Assembly (NCBI RefSeq): GCF_000621125.1
Contig: NZ_JHZC01000008.1
Span: 186,001-250,000 of the forward strand
Direction of reading: 5' to 3'
Source of the DNA: Maribacter antarcticus DSM 21422
Lineage (GTDB): Bacteria > Bacteroidota > Bacteroidia > Flavobacteriales > Flavobacteriaceae
Length of the DNA: 64,000 nt
Part shown: positions 18,170 through 25,960 of the stretch, piece after piece
Position numbering within the stretch: the stretch's first letter is position 1
How the letters are laid out: every line of letters starts with the position of its first letter
Translations under genes and position numbers: made by a program
The notes under the pieces: generated by a model
Told to the model about the DNA's origin: nothing
Database searches by the model: none
What the model saw: the letters and a program-made list of their open reading frames with translations, nothing else

Positions 18170-18490
18170 ATGAAATTTTACAGCATGAAAAAATATATAG
18201 TAGTAGGCCTTATGGTGATTGGAACAATCTTTAGTGCAACAGCAAACGAAACGGTAAGTGCCGTAATTAATGAAGTAGCTATTTTTTCTACTGAGGAGTT
18301 CAAAAAAGTAACTTCAAAGGAACTTACACCAAAGGTTATAGAACAACTTTTAAAAGAATACCCAACTTCAAAATTAGGTGGGGTTTATAAAAATTCCAAA
18401 GGAGAATTTAAACTTATTATGGTGTTACAGAGCGGCACCAGAAGAACGGTGTATATAGATTACAATGGTAATTGGCTGAATAAAAAATAA
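18170..18490 (+). CDS. Small secreted protein of unknown function
   Basis: 106 residues from the ATG at 18170, or 101 from the ATG at 18185 (MKKYIVVG), which gives a cleaner signal peptide ending SATANE. The mature part is about 80 residues with TPKVIEQLLKEYPTSK and a final beta segment RRTVYIDYNGNWL, the pattern of small PepSY-like periplasmic proteins in flavobacteria. Followed by an intrinsic terminator. Function unknown. Confidence 0.65.
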   Translation: MKFYSMKKYIVVGLMVIGTIFSATANETVSAVINEVAIFSTEEFKKVTSKELTPKVIEQLLKEYPTSKLGGVYKNSKGEFKLIMVLQSGTRRTVYIDYNGNWLNKK

Positions 18491-18505
18491 TTAATGTTAG
18501 TATTT

Positions 18506-18535
18506 AAAAAAAGTTGCTTTTTAGCAGCTTTTTTT
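18506..18535 (+). terminator. Intrinsic terminator
   Basis: AAAAAAAGTTGCT and AGCAGCTTTTTTT form a stem with a four-T loop and a long T-run, 15 bases after the small secreted protein gene. Confidence 0.85.
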
Positions 18536-18700
18536 AAACCCAAAAGTGACCTTTTGAAACTAGTAGTGTCTTATCCTTTAGAATAAAAGAAATTGAAATA
18601 TGGTATCGGTAATATTCGCCTAAGTAGGTACCCTAGTATTTGTAACATCACTTTGCGTCATAGCTAAAATTTATTAGGAATAGGGTAAACTCAAATTAGA

Positions 18701-18874
18701 ATGAGTGAAATTGTAAATCCTATTGTTTTAGGAGTCCTCACCGTAACTATATGGTTGGCAGTCTCTATACTTTTAAATTACACAAGAAACATAACTAATA
18801 TTACCGGTAATAAACAAATAACCTTCGTAGGAATACTAACCATTTATTATGAAGGCAACACCACTAAAATCTAA
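18701..18874 (+). CDS. Possible 57-residue membrane peptide
   Basis: An ATG at 18701 opens a 57-codon frame with one strongly hydrophobic helix (PIVLGVLTVTIWLAVSILL, residues 7-25) followed by a polar tail. No clear ribosome binding site, and no family recognised. It is the only coding signal in the gap between the terminator and the TPP riboswitch promoter. Low confidence; it may be chance in AT-rich DNA. Confidence 0.3.
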   Translation: MSEIVNPIVLGVLTVTIWLAVSILLNYTRNITNITGNKQITFVGILTIYYEGNTTKI

Positions 18875-19046
18875 AACGTTAAACCCCTCGTTCAAATTTT
18901 ATCTAAGGCTAGCATTTAGCTATAGTAACAACGGTTTTTAAATTAATTTTTTTGGTTGTAATAAGAGGTTACCTCGCTAGCTCTTTAGCTTTTTTTAATA
19001 ACAATATTTTTTTCATTTTCTGTTATGAAAGACAAAAAATGAGTAT

Positions 19047-19054
19047 TACATTTG
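19047..19054 (+). promoter_or_regulatory. -7 element of the TPP riboswitch operon
   Basis: TACATTTG is an exact TAnnTTTG match. A start about seven bases downstream would fall at the first base of the riboswitch P1 stem, which supports both assignments. Confidence 0.7.
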
Positions 19055-19060
19055 CAGCAT

Positions 19061-19175
19061 CTCAAAGGGGTGCCAAATCCCGAACAACTATCAGGCAAGT
19101 CCTGAAACGCGTTCAGGATGAAGCTGAGATTATACCCAATGAACCTGGGCAGGTAATGCTGCTAAGGGACCGAGC
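19061..19175 (+). ncRNA. TPP riboswitch (THI element)
   Basis: The conserved THI-box blocks occur in order: GGGGTGCC (19067-19074), GCTGAGA (19123-19129), ACCC (19134-19137), GAACCTG (19141-19147), GGTAATGCTG (19152-19161) and AAGGGA (19164-19169). P1 is closed by CTC (19061-19063) with GAG (19172-19174), and the optional P3a hairpin CCTGAA/TTCAGG sits at 19101-19117. It binds thiamine pyrophosphate and represses the genes that follow. The 150 bases to the receptor start contain no clean terminator, but do contain a GGTC/GACC hairpin near 19240-19255, so the expression platform is unresolved. Confidence 0.93.
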
Positions 19176-19325
19176 GTTAAAAAAATGTCTTTGATATTTT
19201 TAGCGAGGGGTTGGCCTGCAAGATGGCTTACTTCATTATGGATTACAAGGTCTTTAACTAGACCAAAAATAAATCTTTAACTTAGAATAATAGCCCCTTT
19301 TATTCGTGACTAAATTTTAGTACGA

Positions 19326-21500
19326 ATGAAGCTATCTATTTTTACAATTGCCGCACTTCTTGCGATGAACATGGGTCTACAGGCCCAGCAACAACCAACC
19401 GATTCTTTACAAGGAAAAAAAGTGGACTTGGATGAGGTCTTTGTTTCGGCCATACGGGTTACCAAAGCATCGCCAGTAACATTTTCCAATCTTACCAAGG
19501 AGGAAATAGCACCCAGAAACCTTGGGCAGGATATTCCTATTTTAATGAATTTTTTACCGTCTGTGGTAACTACATCCGATGCTGGTGCTGGTATTGGGTA
19601 TACCGGTATTCGGGTAAGAGGCAGTGATGCAACTCGTGTGAACGTAACCATTAACGGAATACCGTTTAATGATGCGGAGTCCCAGGGAACGTTTTGGGTT
19701 AATATGCCCGATTTTGCTTCCTCTACCGAGAGTTTGCAATTACAGCGTGGGGTAGGAACATCCACCAACGGTGCCGGTGCTTTTGGTGCCAGTCTGAACT
19801 TATTAACCGATGGTTTTTCTGAGGATGCCTTTGCCCAAATAGGGTCATCAATAGGTAGTTTTAATACCATGCGCAACAATATAAAGTTCAGCACAGGAAT
19901 GCTGAACGACCATGTGGAAATTTCTGGACGTTTGTCTCAAATAAATTCTGACGGGTATGTCGATAGGGCACGGGCCGATATGGATTCCTATTTCTTGCAA
20001 GGTGCGTATAAAGATGACAATACCGTCATAAAAGCATTGCTTTTCGGAGGGCACGAAATCACCTACCAAGCGTGGTACGGTATCAATGCCGAAACCTTGG
20101 AAAGTGATAGGACTTTTAATCCTTCCGGAATTTACACAGATGAAAACGGAGAAACCCAATTCTATGATAATGAGGTAGATAATTACAAGCAAGACCATGC
20201 TCAATTATTATGGAACGAGCAAATATCCGAATATTGGAGTACTAATATTGCCCTGCATTACACCAGGGGTAGGGGTTATTTTGAGCAGTTTAAAGAAGAT
20301 GATGATTTCGCGACTTATGGTTTTCAACCATTAGCGGTTAATGGAGCTGAGGTAAACACCACAGATCTTATTCGTAGACGATGGTTGGATAATGATTTTT
20401 ATGGTACTGTATTTTCGGCTAATTACAAAAAAGATAAACTGGACCTTATCATGGGTGGTGGTTGGAACCGTTACGAGGGTGACCATTTTGGTGAGGTTAT
20501 TTGGGCACGTTTTGCTAGTGATAGTGAAATAAGGGACCGGTATTATGATGATACTTCTACAAAGACGGATTTTAATTTTTATACCAAAGCAAATTATAGC
20601 TTGGATGAGCAATGGTCGCTTTATGGGGATTTACAGTATAGAACGGTAGGATACACCGCTAATGGGGAAGAAACAGGTTTGGTAGACGATACCTTTAACT
20701 TTTTTAACCCTAAGGCAGGTCTTACCTTTGATTTGAATAGGAACAACAATTTCTATTTTTCCTATGCGGTAGCAAATAGAGAGCCGAATAGAAACGATTA
20801 TGAAAGTGGTAATCCAAAACCAGAAAGGTTAGAGGATTATGAGTTGGGTTGGCGCTATGTTTCTCCGAGTGTGCAAGTAAATACCAACATTTATTACATG
20901 CAATATCAAGATCAGTTGGTGCTAACGGGACAGTTAAATGATGTTGGTGCTCCTTTACGAGAAAATATTGGAGATAGCTACCGATTAGGCTTAGAAATTG
21001 ATGCGAATATAAGCCTAGGGGAGAAGTTTGCTTTACGACCCAATGTGACTTTAAGCAGCAATCAGAATAGGAATTTCGTATTCGAAAGGGATGGGGAGTT
21101 AGAGGAATTGGGCAATACCAATATCGCTTTTTCACCCAATGTTATCTTTGGGAATATATTCGTTTATAGTCCTACCACTAATTTTCAGGTTTCTTTATTG
21201 TCCAAATATGTGGGTAAGCAATATATGGGAAATATAGATTCTGATACATCTGTTTTAGATGCCTATTCCCAAACTGATTTTAACGTGCAGTACGAATTAA
21301 AATGCGACGGATTTTTAAAGAGCATTGTATTTTCAGGTCTGGTAAATAACATTTTTGACGCAAAATTTGAATCCAATGGATACTTTTTTACGTTTGATGA
21401 CGACTTCACAACTCCGAATACTATAACCACCGTTGAAGGGGCTGGGTTTTATCCACAGGCGGGCACTAATTTCTTGTTGGGGGCTACATTGAACTTTTAG
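19326..21500 (+). CDS. TonB-dependent receptor, TPP-riboswitch controlled (thiamine uptake)
   Basis: 724 residues: signal peptide ending LQAQ (residue 21), plug domain from about 35 to 165 (LDEVFVSAIRVTKASP TonB box region, IGYTGIRVRGSD, and GAFGASLNLLTD), then a barrel ending ATLNF. There is no N-terminal carboxypeptidase-like domain. Because a TPP riboswitch precedes it, the ligand is predicted to be thiamine, its phosphate esters or a pyrimidine precursor; TPP-controlled outer-membrane receptors are known in the Bacteroidetes group next to pnuT. First gene of a four-gene unit, 11 bases before the oxygenase gene. Confidence 0.92.
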   Translation: MKLSIFTIAALLAMNMGLQAQQQPTDSLQGKKVDLDEVFVSAIRVTKASPVTFSNLTKEEIAPRNLGQDIPILMNFLPSVVTTSDAGAGIGYTGIRVRGSDATRVNVTINGIPFNDAESQGTFWVNMPDFASSTESLQLQRGVGTSTNGAGAFGASLNLLTDGFSEDAFAQIGSSIGSFNTMRNNIKFSTGMLNDHVEISGRLSQINSDGYVDRARADMDSYFLQGAYKDDNTVIKALLFGGHEITYQAWYGINAETLESDRTFNPSGIYTDENGETQFYDNEVDNYKQDHAQLLWNEQISEYWSTNIALHYTRGRGYFEQFKEDDDFATYGFQPLAVNGAEVNTTDLIRRRWLDNDFYGTVFSANYKKDKLDLIMGGGWNRYEGDHFGEVIWARFASDSEIRDRYYDDTSTKTDFNFYTKANYSLDEQWSLYGDLQYRTVGYTANGEETGLVDDTFNFFNPKAGLTFDLNRNNNFYFSYAVANREPNRNDYESGNPKPERLEDYELGWRYVSPSVQVNTNIYYMQYQDQLVLTGQLNDVGAPLRENIGDSYRLGLEIDANISLGEKFALRPNVTLSSNQNRNFVFERDGELEELGNTNIAFSPNVIFGNIFVYSPTTNFQVSLLSKYVGKQYMGNIDSDTSVLDAYSQTDFNVQYELKCDGFLKSIVFSGLVNNIFDAKFESNGYFFTFDDDFTTPNTITTVEGAGFYPQAGTNFLLGATLNF

Positions 21501-21510
21501 GTCAAAAGAG

Positions 21511-22299
21511 ATGTTCAAAGATTTGAAGCTAAAAATTAGGGATGGGGGTTTTATTAGTACCAATATTCCCGCTTATACTGATGGGGTGCTAAGAACCGCT
21601 TTGCGGCGGTTCTTAGCATTACCCTCATTGGAACAGCAGCAATATTCCCAGAAGGAACTTTCAATTGCATTTGACGGGTATTCTTATATAGGGCAGAAGG
21701 ACAGTCTTAATCAGTATGATAAGGACCTGTTGCATTCTTTTGTCTTATCTAATATCAGTCGAGAAGAAAGCTTTCCACAAGCGTTTCAGAAGTACCTGAA
21801 ACAGGAGTTTCTGGAGCAGTTGGTATTCATTAGGAAATTGGAAAAGGAAGTGCTTAAAACTTTGGGTTTTCCGGAATCTAGGGTGTTCTATGAAGAACAT
21901 ATTAAACACATGGTTTCCTGTAATTTTTATCCAGAATTAGATGTGGCTACTCAAAAAATAATGCCTGCAGACCGACTTTCATTTCATACCGATGTTTCCT
22001 TATTTTCAGTTTTTCTTTTTGGACTGGAGTCTGGTTTCGTACACGAGAAGCCAACCGGAGAGAAAGTAGTACTCGACACAATAGATGAGATGGTGCTGTT
22101 TCCAGGTTATTTTATGGAACTGTTGACCAAGGGAAAAATAAGGGCCTTAAAACATGGTGTGGTGTTGCCGGAAAATAGAACCGAAGAGCGGTTTTCGTTT
22201 GCCTTCTTCTCTATACCCAAACCAGATGCTATTTTAGAGCTGAGTTCATTTAAAGGAAGTGGCTCGGAGTATTACCAACACTACTTAAATCAGTTCTAG
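21511..22299 (+). CDS. Isopenicillin-N-synthase-type 2OG-Fe(II) oxygenase in thiamine operon
   Basis: 262 residues, cytoplasmic. The Fe(II) triad is complete: His159-x-Asp161 in LSFHTDVSLFS, distal His215 in RALKHGVV, and the 2-oxoglutarate-binding Arg227-x-Ser229 in ERFSFAFF. The stretch DEMVLFPGYFMELLTKGKI matches the strand before the distal His in the IPNS/2OG family. It lies between the thiamine TonB receptor (10 bases) and the PnuT-like gene (stop and start adjacent, TAGATG), so it is under the same TPP riboswitch. I know of no standard thiamine pathway enzyme of this family; a role in modifying or releasing a thiamine-related compound is inference. Length is short for IPNS (about 330). 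Confidence 0.8.
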   Translation: MFKDLKLKIRDGGFISTNIPAYTDGVLRTALRRFLALPSLEQQQYSQKELSIAFDGYSYIGQKDSLNQYDKDLLHSFVLSNISREESFPQAFQKYLKQEFLEQLVFIRKLEKEVLKTLGFPESRVFYEEHIKHMVSCNFYPELDVATQKIMPADRLSFHTDVSLFSVFLFGLESGFVHEKPTGEKVVLDTIDEMVLFPGYFMELLTKGKIRALKHGVVLPENRTEERFSFAFFSIPKPDAILELSSFKGSGSEYYQHYLNQF

Positions 22300-22890
22300 A
22301 TGGAAGCCGAAACAATAGCCTTGGGATTGGAAATTAGTGCAGTAGTCTTTGGACTGGCCTATTTGTTTTTTTTGATTCAAGAAAAACGGATATGTTGGTT
22401 GTTCGGCATAGCTTCTTCGCTATTTAGTATTGTTATTTTTTACCAGAACAGTTTATATTCGGAAGCTATTCTGTTCATGTATTATGTTATTATCGGGGTC
22501 TACGGCTATTGGTTATGGACAGCGAAAAACGAACAGAATGTATCTATTAAAATTACTAAAATTCCTTTAAAAGTTCTTGTACTCACTTTAATTATTGGGA
22601 GCTTAGGTGCGGTGTCCTTGGGGTGGTTCTTTACAAACTATTCAGATGCGGACAGTCCATACTTTGACGCTTCTACAACGGCTTTCAGCTTTGTGGCTAG
22701 TTATTTGGAAGTTAAAAAATACATTGCCGCATGGCTATTTTGGATTGTAATTAACGGGGCTACTATTTTTTTATACCTATCAAAAGACCTTAATATCTAT
22801 ACGCTACTTACCGTGGTATATTTTGCCTTCTCGTTTTTTGGCTTTTGGCAATGGAGAAAAAAATACAACGTAGCGAGCATTCGAGTTTAA
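22300..22890 (+). CDS. pnuT: PnuC-family transporter, thiamine type (PnuT-like)
   Basis: 196 residues with about seven helices; signature YGYWLW follows the LYSEAILFMYYVIIGV helix, and KEKRICWLFGIASSLFSIVIF matches the N-terminal PnuC fold. Found directly behind the oxygenase and downstream of the TPP riboswitch, which indicates thiamine as substrate. Facilitates uptake across the inner membrane; trapping would need pyrophosphorylation by a thiamine pyrophosphokinase, not present in this window. Confidence 0.82.
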   Translation: MEAETIALGLEISAVVFGLAYLFFLIQEKRICWLFGIASSLFSIVIFYQNSLYSEAILFMYYVIIGVYGYWLWTAKNEQNVSIKITKIPLKVLVLTLIIGSLGAVSLGWFFTNYSDADSPYFDASTTAFSFVASYLEVKKYIAAWLFWIVINGATIFLYLSKDLNIYTLLTVVYFAFSFFGFWQWRKKYNVASIRV

Positions 22891-22916
22891 TCAAGTTTTA
22901 GCTAAAGAATTGGAAT

Positions 22917-23822
22917 ATGGAGAAATTTACGATTTCATTGGATTGGACAGCAAATACGAACCATACCGGTTTTTATGTGGCTAAAGCGAAAGGATTTTAT
23001 ACAGAATTAGGATTGGAAGTACGTATAGATACGCCGGATATGGATAATTACAGCCGTACTCCTGCAAAAAAAGTAGAATTGGGACAGGCAGATATGGCAC
23101 TTTGTCCCTTTGAGAGTGTGGTCAGCTATCGTACTAAAAATAAGGCTTTTGATGCTGTTGCCATCGCTACTATTTTTCAGGAAGATGTGAGTGCCATAGC
23201 AAGTTTGGCAAGTAGTGGAATTCAGTGTCCGTCCGATTTGGATGGAAAGGTGTATGCCTCTTATAAAGCACGCTATGAGGATGAAATTGTAAGGCAGATG
23301 ATAAAGAATAATGGTGGCAGGGGTGATTTTAAGATAGTATACCCTGAAAAACTAGGTATCTGGGAGACCATACTTAAAAGCAAATCCGACGCGACTTGGA
23401 TATTCAGAAACTGGGAAGGCATACAGGCTGAAAATGAGGGAATCGATTTGAACCTTTTTAAAATGGCGGATTATGGTATTCCTTATGGTTATTCCCCAAT
23501 TGTTTTCGCTAGCGAAAAAGAAGTAACCGAAAGAAAGGATGCTTACACCCGTTTTCTGGAAGCCACTAAAAAAGGCTATTTGTTTGCCCAAGAAAATCCG
23601 GCTGAAGCAGTAAAATGTTTTGCTCCCTTTGTGGCGAAACAAGATAAGAATATAGATTTAGTGCAGAGTCAGAAATGCTCATCCCCGTTTTACGGCACTG
23701 CTGAGAATTGGGGTATTTTGGAAAAACAAAAAGTAGCACAGTACTTGGATTGGTTGTTGGATAACAAGTTGGAGGAGCAGCCTTTTGCAGTGAAGGATTT
23801 GGTGTTTTTTGGGTTGCTTTAA
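22917..23822 (+). CDS. NMT1/THI5-like binding-fold protein without signal peptide
   Basis: 301 residues with the periplasmic-binding-protein fold of the NMT1/THI5 group: FTISLDWTANTNHTGFYVAKAKGFY at the start, GQADMALCPFESVVSY and YGYSPIVFASEKEV. Bacterial relatives (ThiY) are secreted partners of an ABC importer, but here there is no signal peptide and no ThiX/ThiZ gene nearby. The fungal HMP-P synthase THI5 uses an active-site His66 and a CCCFC iron motif; the position matching His66 is Ser67 here and no Cys cluster exists, so that chemistry is not supported. Likely a cytoplasmic thiamine-precursor-binding protein. Last gene of the riboswitch unit, 26 bases after pnuT. Confidence 0.75.
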   Translation: MEKFTISLDWTANTNHTGFYVAKAKGFYTELGLEVRIDTPDMDNYSRTPAKKVELGQADMALCPFESVVSYRTKNKAFDAVAIATIFQEDVSAIASLASSGIQCPSDLDGKVYASYKARYEDEIVRQMIKNNGGRGDFKIVYPEKLGIWETILKSKSDATWIFRNWEGIQAENEGIDLNLFKMADYGIPYGYSPIVFASEKEVTERKDAYTRFLEATKKGYLFAQENPAEAVKCFAPFVAKQDKNIDLVQSQKCSSPFYGTAENWGILEKQKVAQYLDWLLDNKLEEQPFAVKDLVFFGLL

Positions 23823-23964
23823 CGTTTGATTCAGCCTACAGGGTGATTAACCAACTGAGGCGAATGTCTTTGTTTTAGTGCTTTACCCATATAGATTGTT
23901 ATAGGTAATAGTACAATGTAATTAGGTACTGCTTTTTATTGTGCCGGTTTAGTTTTATTACCGA

Positions 23965-24315
23965 TTATAGGGCTTTTCCAAAGGTTAGTAAATTACCGTC
24001 TAGATCAAGTAAGATAAATTCTTTCTGTTCCCAAAGTTTTATTTGTAAGCCTCCATTTGGATGTATAGCTATTTTAGTATCAAGCAAGGACTGATAAAGC
24101 GTTTCAATAGCATCAGTTCTAATATAAACTTGACCATAGTTTTCCTTGGGGTCTAGTTTTTAAATTGAAAAAGAATAAATTTCTATGGTGTCTTTTCTAA
24201 GCATTAAATAGTCTCCACAATCTCCGGTTTCTTCAAAACCCAAGGTGTTCAGGTAAAAGTCTTTGTTTAGGGTTTTGTTTCTCATCGGTAATATCGGATT
24301 GATACTCTTGAGCAT
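23965..24315 (-). pseudogene. VOC/glyoxalase-like protein pseudogene
   Basis: Read from an ATG at 24315, the frame encodes a typical 116-residue glyoxalase/bleomycin-resistance-like protein (PMRNKTLNKDFYLNTLGFEE, then DPKENYGQVYIRTDAIETLYQ and QKEFILLDLDGNLLTFG) but is cut by one in-frame TAA at 24160-24162 (residue 52). No frameshift is needed on either side. Single lesion, so it could be recent; restart downstream of the stop lacks a good start codon. Confidence 0.75.
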
Positions 24316-24450
24316 AGTTGTCACGGTTTAAGGATTCTGATGTTTAATTTTGGTTGTTGCTATTGTTGTTTTGCCTTTACCACTAACACAGTGATACTAT
24401 AACAAGGCGCAATACTACTAACTACATATGAATTTTAAGTCTATCTACTC

Positions 24451-24888
24451 TCAATTCGAAATGTTCACAGAAGTCCCGCTAAAATTCGCCCTATATTCTA
24501 ACATGTCATAATAACGGTTGCCGTCATCCGGTCTATTTAACTGTTGACCTGTAAACAAACTGTATTCATAGTCCTCGCATGTACAGGTGGCCACTTGACC
24601 TATAAAGTTCATCGTCGAACAATTATTAGGGGCATGGTTGGGACAACTCGCCTCAAAAGCCCTGTATTGGTTAAAGCCTGTATTGATGACGAATACACCT
24701 CGTGTTCCCACGCCGTCCTGCCGTATTAATACCGCTGTGCCCGTATTTGTAAGCGGACTATACAGAGGAAGGTTTAAGTTGACCTCAAAACGAAAACCCA
24801 CCTCTTGCAAGAACGGATTTCTATTGGTACGTTCACTTTCACAAGCACAAGATATACCGAGTAGCACTAGTAGGAAAATACGTTTCAT
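24451..24888 (-). CDS. Rieske-like lipoprotein with atypical ligands
   Basis: 145 residues from the ATG at 24888. A lipoprotein signal (LLVLLGISCACE) comes first. The C-terminal part shows CPNHAPNNC and then CTCEDYEYSLFTGQ, the two-loop pattern of small Rieske-fold proteins, but the first loop is CxxH rather than CxH and the second lacks the His of CxxH. So a [2Fe-2S] Rieske centre is doubtful. Probably anchored to a membrane facing the periplasm. Function unknown. Confidence 0.55.
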   Translation of the reverse strand: MKRIFLLVLLGISCACESERTNRNPFLQEVGFRFEVNLNLPLYSPLTNTGTAVLIRQDGVGTRGVFVINTGFNQYRAFEASCPNHAPNNCSTMNFIGQVATCTCEDYEYSLFTGQQLNRPDDGNRYYDMLEYRANFSGTSVNISN

Positions 24889-24938
24889 TTCTATATATGG
24901 TTTTAACAAAAGGTAAACAAAAATGCGTAAAAAATATG

Positions 24939-24946
24939 TATATTTG
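24939..24946 (+). promoter_or_regulatory. -7 element of greA promoter
   Basis: TATATTTG matches TAnnTTTG exactly; transcription would begin at about 24951-24953, at the base of the leader hairpin. No convincing -33 element. Confidence 0.65.
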
Positions 24947-24950
24947 TGCT

Positions 24951-25001
24951 AAATCCTCTCTAAAAAAGCCTACAAATAAGGCATATGCAGAGGATTTTTT
25001 T
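24951..25001 (+). promoter_or_regulatory. Terminator-like leader hairpin upstream of greA
   Basis: AAATCCTCT (24951-24959) pairs with AGAGGATTT (24989-24997) and the stem runs into a T7 tract; inside, GCCT and AGGC form a second short stem. It lies between the predicted start site and the greA ATG at 25022, so it can terminate transcription before greA (attenuator). It is too far from the convergent lipoprotein gene to be its terminator, since that gene starts here. Confidence 0.65.
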
Positions 25002-25021
25002 ATTTAATAAACGACGCTATT

Positions 25022-25498
25022 ATGAGTAACGTATCTTACTATACCGCGGAAGGACTTAAAAAGTTAAAGGACGAGCTAAATCAATTGCGAGATGTGGAGC
25101 GCCCTAATGCTTCACAGGCTATTGCGGAAGCCCGTGATAAGGGAGATCTTTCTGAAAACGCAGAATATGATGCTGCAAAAGAGGCGCAAGGCTTGCTGGA
25201 AATGAAAATTTCGAAGATGGAAGGAATATTGGCTACCGCAAGATTAATAGATGAATCTCAATTGGATACTTCTAAGGCGCTGGTATTGTCTACCGTAAAA
25301 CTGAAAAATCAGAATAACGGTATGGAGATGAAATATAAACTGGTAGCCGAAAGCGAGTCGGACATTAAAACGGGTAAAATATCGGTCAGTTCTCCTATTG
25401 GCAAAGGTCTCTTGGGTAAAAAAGTAGGCGATGTCGCAGAGATTGTCGTTCCAAATGGCAATTTAAAATTAGAGATTATAGAAATCACCAGAGAATAA
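25022..25498 (+). CDS. greA: Transcription elongation factor GreA
   Basis: 158 residues, standard length. N-terminal coiled coil with the acidic tip (DKGDLSENAEYDAAKE, about residues 38-53) that reaches the RNA polymerase active site to stimulate cleavage of backtracked RNA, then a C-terminal FKBP-like domain ending EIVVPNGNLKLEIIEI. Preceded by a promoter and a terminator-like leader hairpin; followed after 70 bases by a HIT protein gene. Confidence 0.97.
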   Translation: MSNVSYYTAEGLKKLKDELNQLRDVERPNASQAIAEARDKGDLSENAEYDAAKEAQGLLEMKISKMEGILATARLIDESQLDTSKALVLSTVKLKNQNNGMEMKYKLVAESESDIKTGKISVSSPIGKGLLGKKVGDVAEIVVPNGNLKLEIIEITRE

Positions 25499-25567
25499 GC
25501 ACCGTTAATTTGGTATATTTAAACTCCTTCTTATTGAGTTAGGGTTTTTTAGGTTAAAGACGAAATT

Positions 25568-25960
25568 ATGCCAACATTATTTACAAAAATCATAAATGGG
25601 GAAATACCCTGCTACAAAATTGCTGAGGACGCTAACTTTTTAGCTTTTTTGGATATTAATCCTAACGCTAAGGGTCATACATTGTGTATCCCAAAAATAG
25701 AGGTAGATAATATTTTTGATATGGAGGAAAATCACTTTACCGCATTAATGGTATTTTCTAGAAAAGTGGGGAAAGCGATTGGTGAAACTATAGATTGCAA
25801 GCGTGTAGGTATTACAGTTATTGGTTTGGAGGTGCCGCATGCACATGTTCATTTAATTCCTTTAAACAGCTTGCAAGACGCTACTTTTCAGTATAAAGCA
25901 CAACTAACATCAGAAGAATTTGAGTCGGTGGCAGCAAGTATTCAGTCTAATATTCAATAG
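25568..25960 (+). CDS. HIT family nucleotide hydrolase/transferase
   Basis: 130 residues. The histidine triad HAHVH lies at residues 91-95, preceded by GLEVP, and the N-terminal block FTKIINGEIPCYKIAE is that of HINT-type proteins, which hydrolyse purine nucleoside phosphoramidates or dinucleotides. Same order greA-HIT is common in flavobacteria. Its last 14 bases overlap the convergent zinc-ribbon gene. Confidence 0.92.
   Translation: MPTLFTKIINGEIPCYKIAEDANFLAFLDINPNAKGHTLCIPKIEVDNIFDMEENHFTALMVFSRKVGKAIGETIDCKRVGITVIGLEVPHAHVHLIPLNSLQDATFQYKAQLTSEEFESVAASIQSNIQ

Noticed and set aside
22917-23822. Genuine THI5-type HMP-P synthase
   Set aside because: The fungal active-site His66 position is Ser67 and there is no CCCFC iron cluster.
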